From NCBI GenBank assembly GCA_027008665.1, contig JALVEA010000029.1, positions 1 through 5,536 of the forward strand: DNA of 5,536 bases, read 5' to 3'. The notes below the pieces were generated by a model. That model did not search any database. It was not told where the DNA came from and worked only from the letters and a program-made list of their open reading frames with translations. This DNA is from Thiotrichaceae bacterium. Lineage in GTDB: Bacteria; Pseudomonadota; Gammaproteobacteria; Thiotrichales; Thiotrichaceae. This document shows, one piece after another, positions 5,491-5,536 of the stretch (within the stretch, counting starts at the first letter, position 1; each line of letters starts with the position of its first letter). Position numbers and translations under genes: made by a program.

Positions 5491-5536
5491 ATGATAAAGG
5501 TTGGTATAAATGGTTTTGGTCGTATGGGGCGATTAG
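5491..5536 (+). CDS. gap: Glyceraldehyde-3-phosphate dehydrogenase, N-terminal fragment (3' cut by window edge)
   Basis: Fifteen codons are visible, reading MIKVGINGFGRMGRL. This is the start of the NAD(P)-binding Rossmann fold of GAPDH, with the GxNGFGRxGR dinucleotide-binding signature. The ATG at 5491 is preceded by AAGGA (5480-5484) six bases away, a good Shine-Dalgarno. GAPDH oxidises glyceraldehyde 3-phosphate to 1,3-bisphosphoglycerate in glycolysis and the reverse in gluconeogenesis or the Calvin cycle. Erythrose-4-phosphate dehydrogenase (Epd) has a similar N-terminus, and the GRMGRL wording also resembles some arsenic-linked GAPDH paralogues, so the exact subfamily is open. Location after pgm fits a role in central carbon metabolism. 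Confidence 0.85.
   Translation, partial: MIKVGINGFGRMGRL

Overview
The window is A+T-rich chromosomal DNA, most likely from a gammaproteobacterium. The IscR regulator, a DUF1249 (YqiB-like) protein, a proteobacterial-type alpha-phosphoglucomutase and a DmsC/SoeC-like membrane anchor of a molybdoenzyme all fit this. The DmsC-family anchor together with a low-GC genome would suit a sulfur-oxidising or facultatively anaerobic lineage, but the sequence does not fix the genus.

Layout, left to right. (1) At about 1-1166 (+) lies an eight-helix DmsC-family membrane subunit whose reading frame is still open at the left edge, so it is probably 5'-partial. (2) A hairpin at 1177-1219 separates it from a convergent small two-helix membrane protein of unknown function (1230-1628, -). 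(3) A short divergent intergenic region leads to a PPP-family metallophosphatase (1740-2486, +) with a complete metal-binding set at almost the same residue numbers as lambda phosphatase. (4) Its stop codon overlaps, tail to tail, the stop of iscR (2483-2980, -). (5) Upstream of iscR is a leader of about 150 nt, and before that a promoter flanked by two palindromes matching the type 1 IscR operator. This points to autoregulation by [2Fe-2S]-IscR. (6) A DUF1249 protein (3181-3621, -) lies just upstream of that promoter. (7) Divergent from it is alpha-phosphoglucomutase pgm (about 3688-5325, +). After a 165-nt gap come the first 15 codons of a glyceraldehyde-3-phosphate dehydrogenase (5491 to the right edge, +).

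Functionally this is mostly housekeeping DNA: respiratory electron transfer (left edge), Fe-S homeostasis control (iscR) and central carbon metabolism (pgm, then gap). No CRISPR, mobile element, tRNA or rRNA was seen, and no gene cluster looks like a new defence or biosynthetic system. The points most worth a second look are the iscR gene standing apart from any isc operon with an apparently intact autoregulatory promoter, the possible DmsB-DmsC fusion at the left edge, and the start site of pgm.
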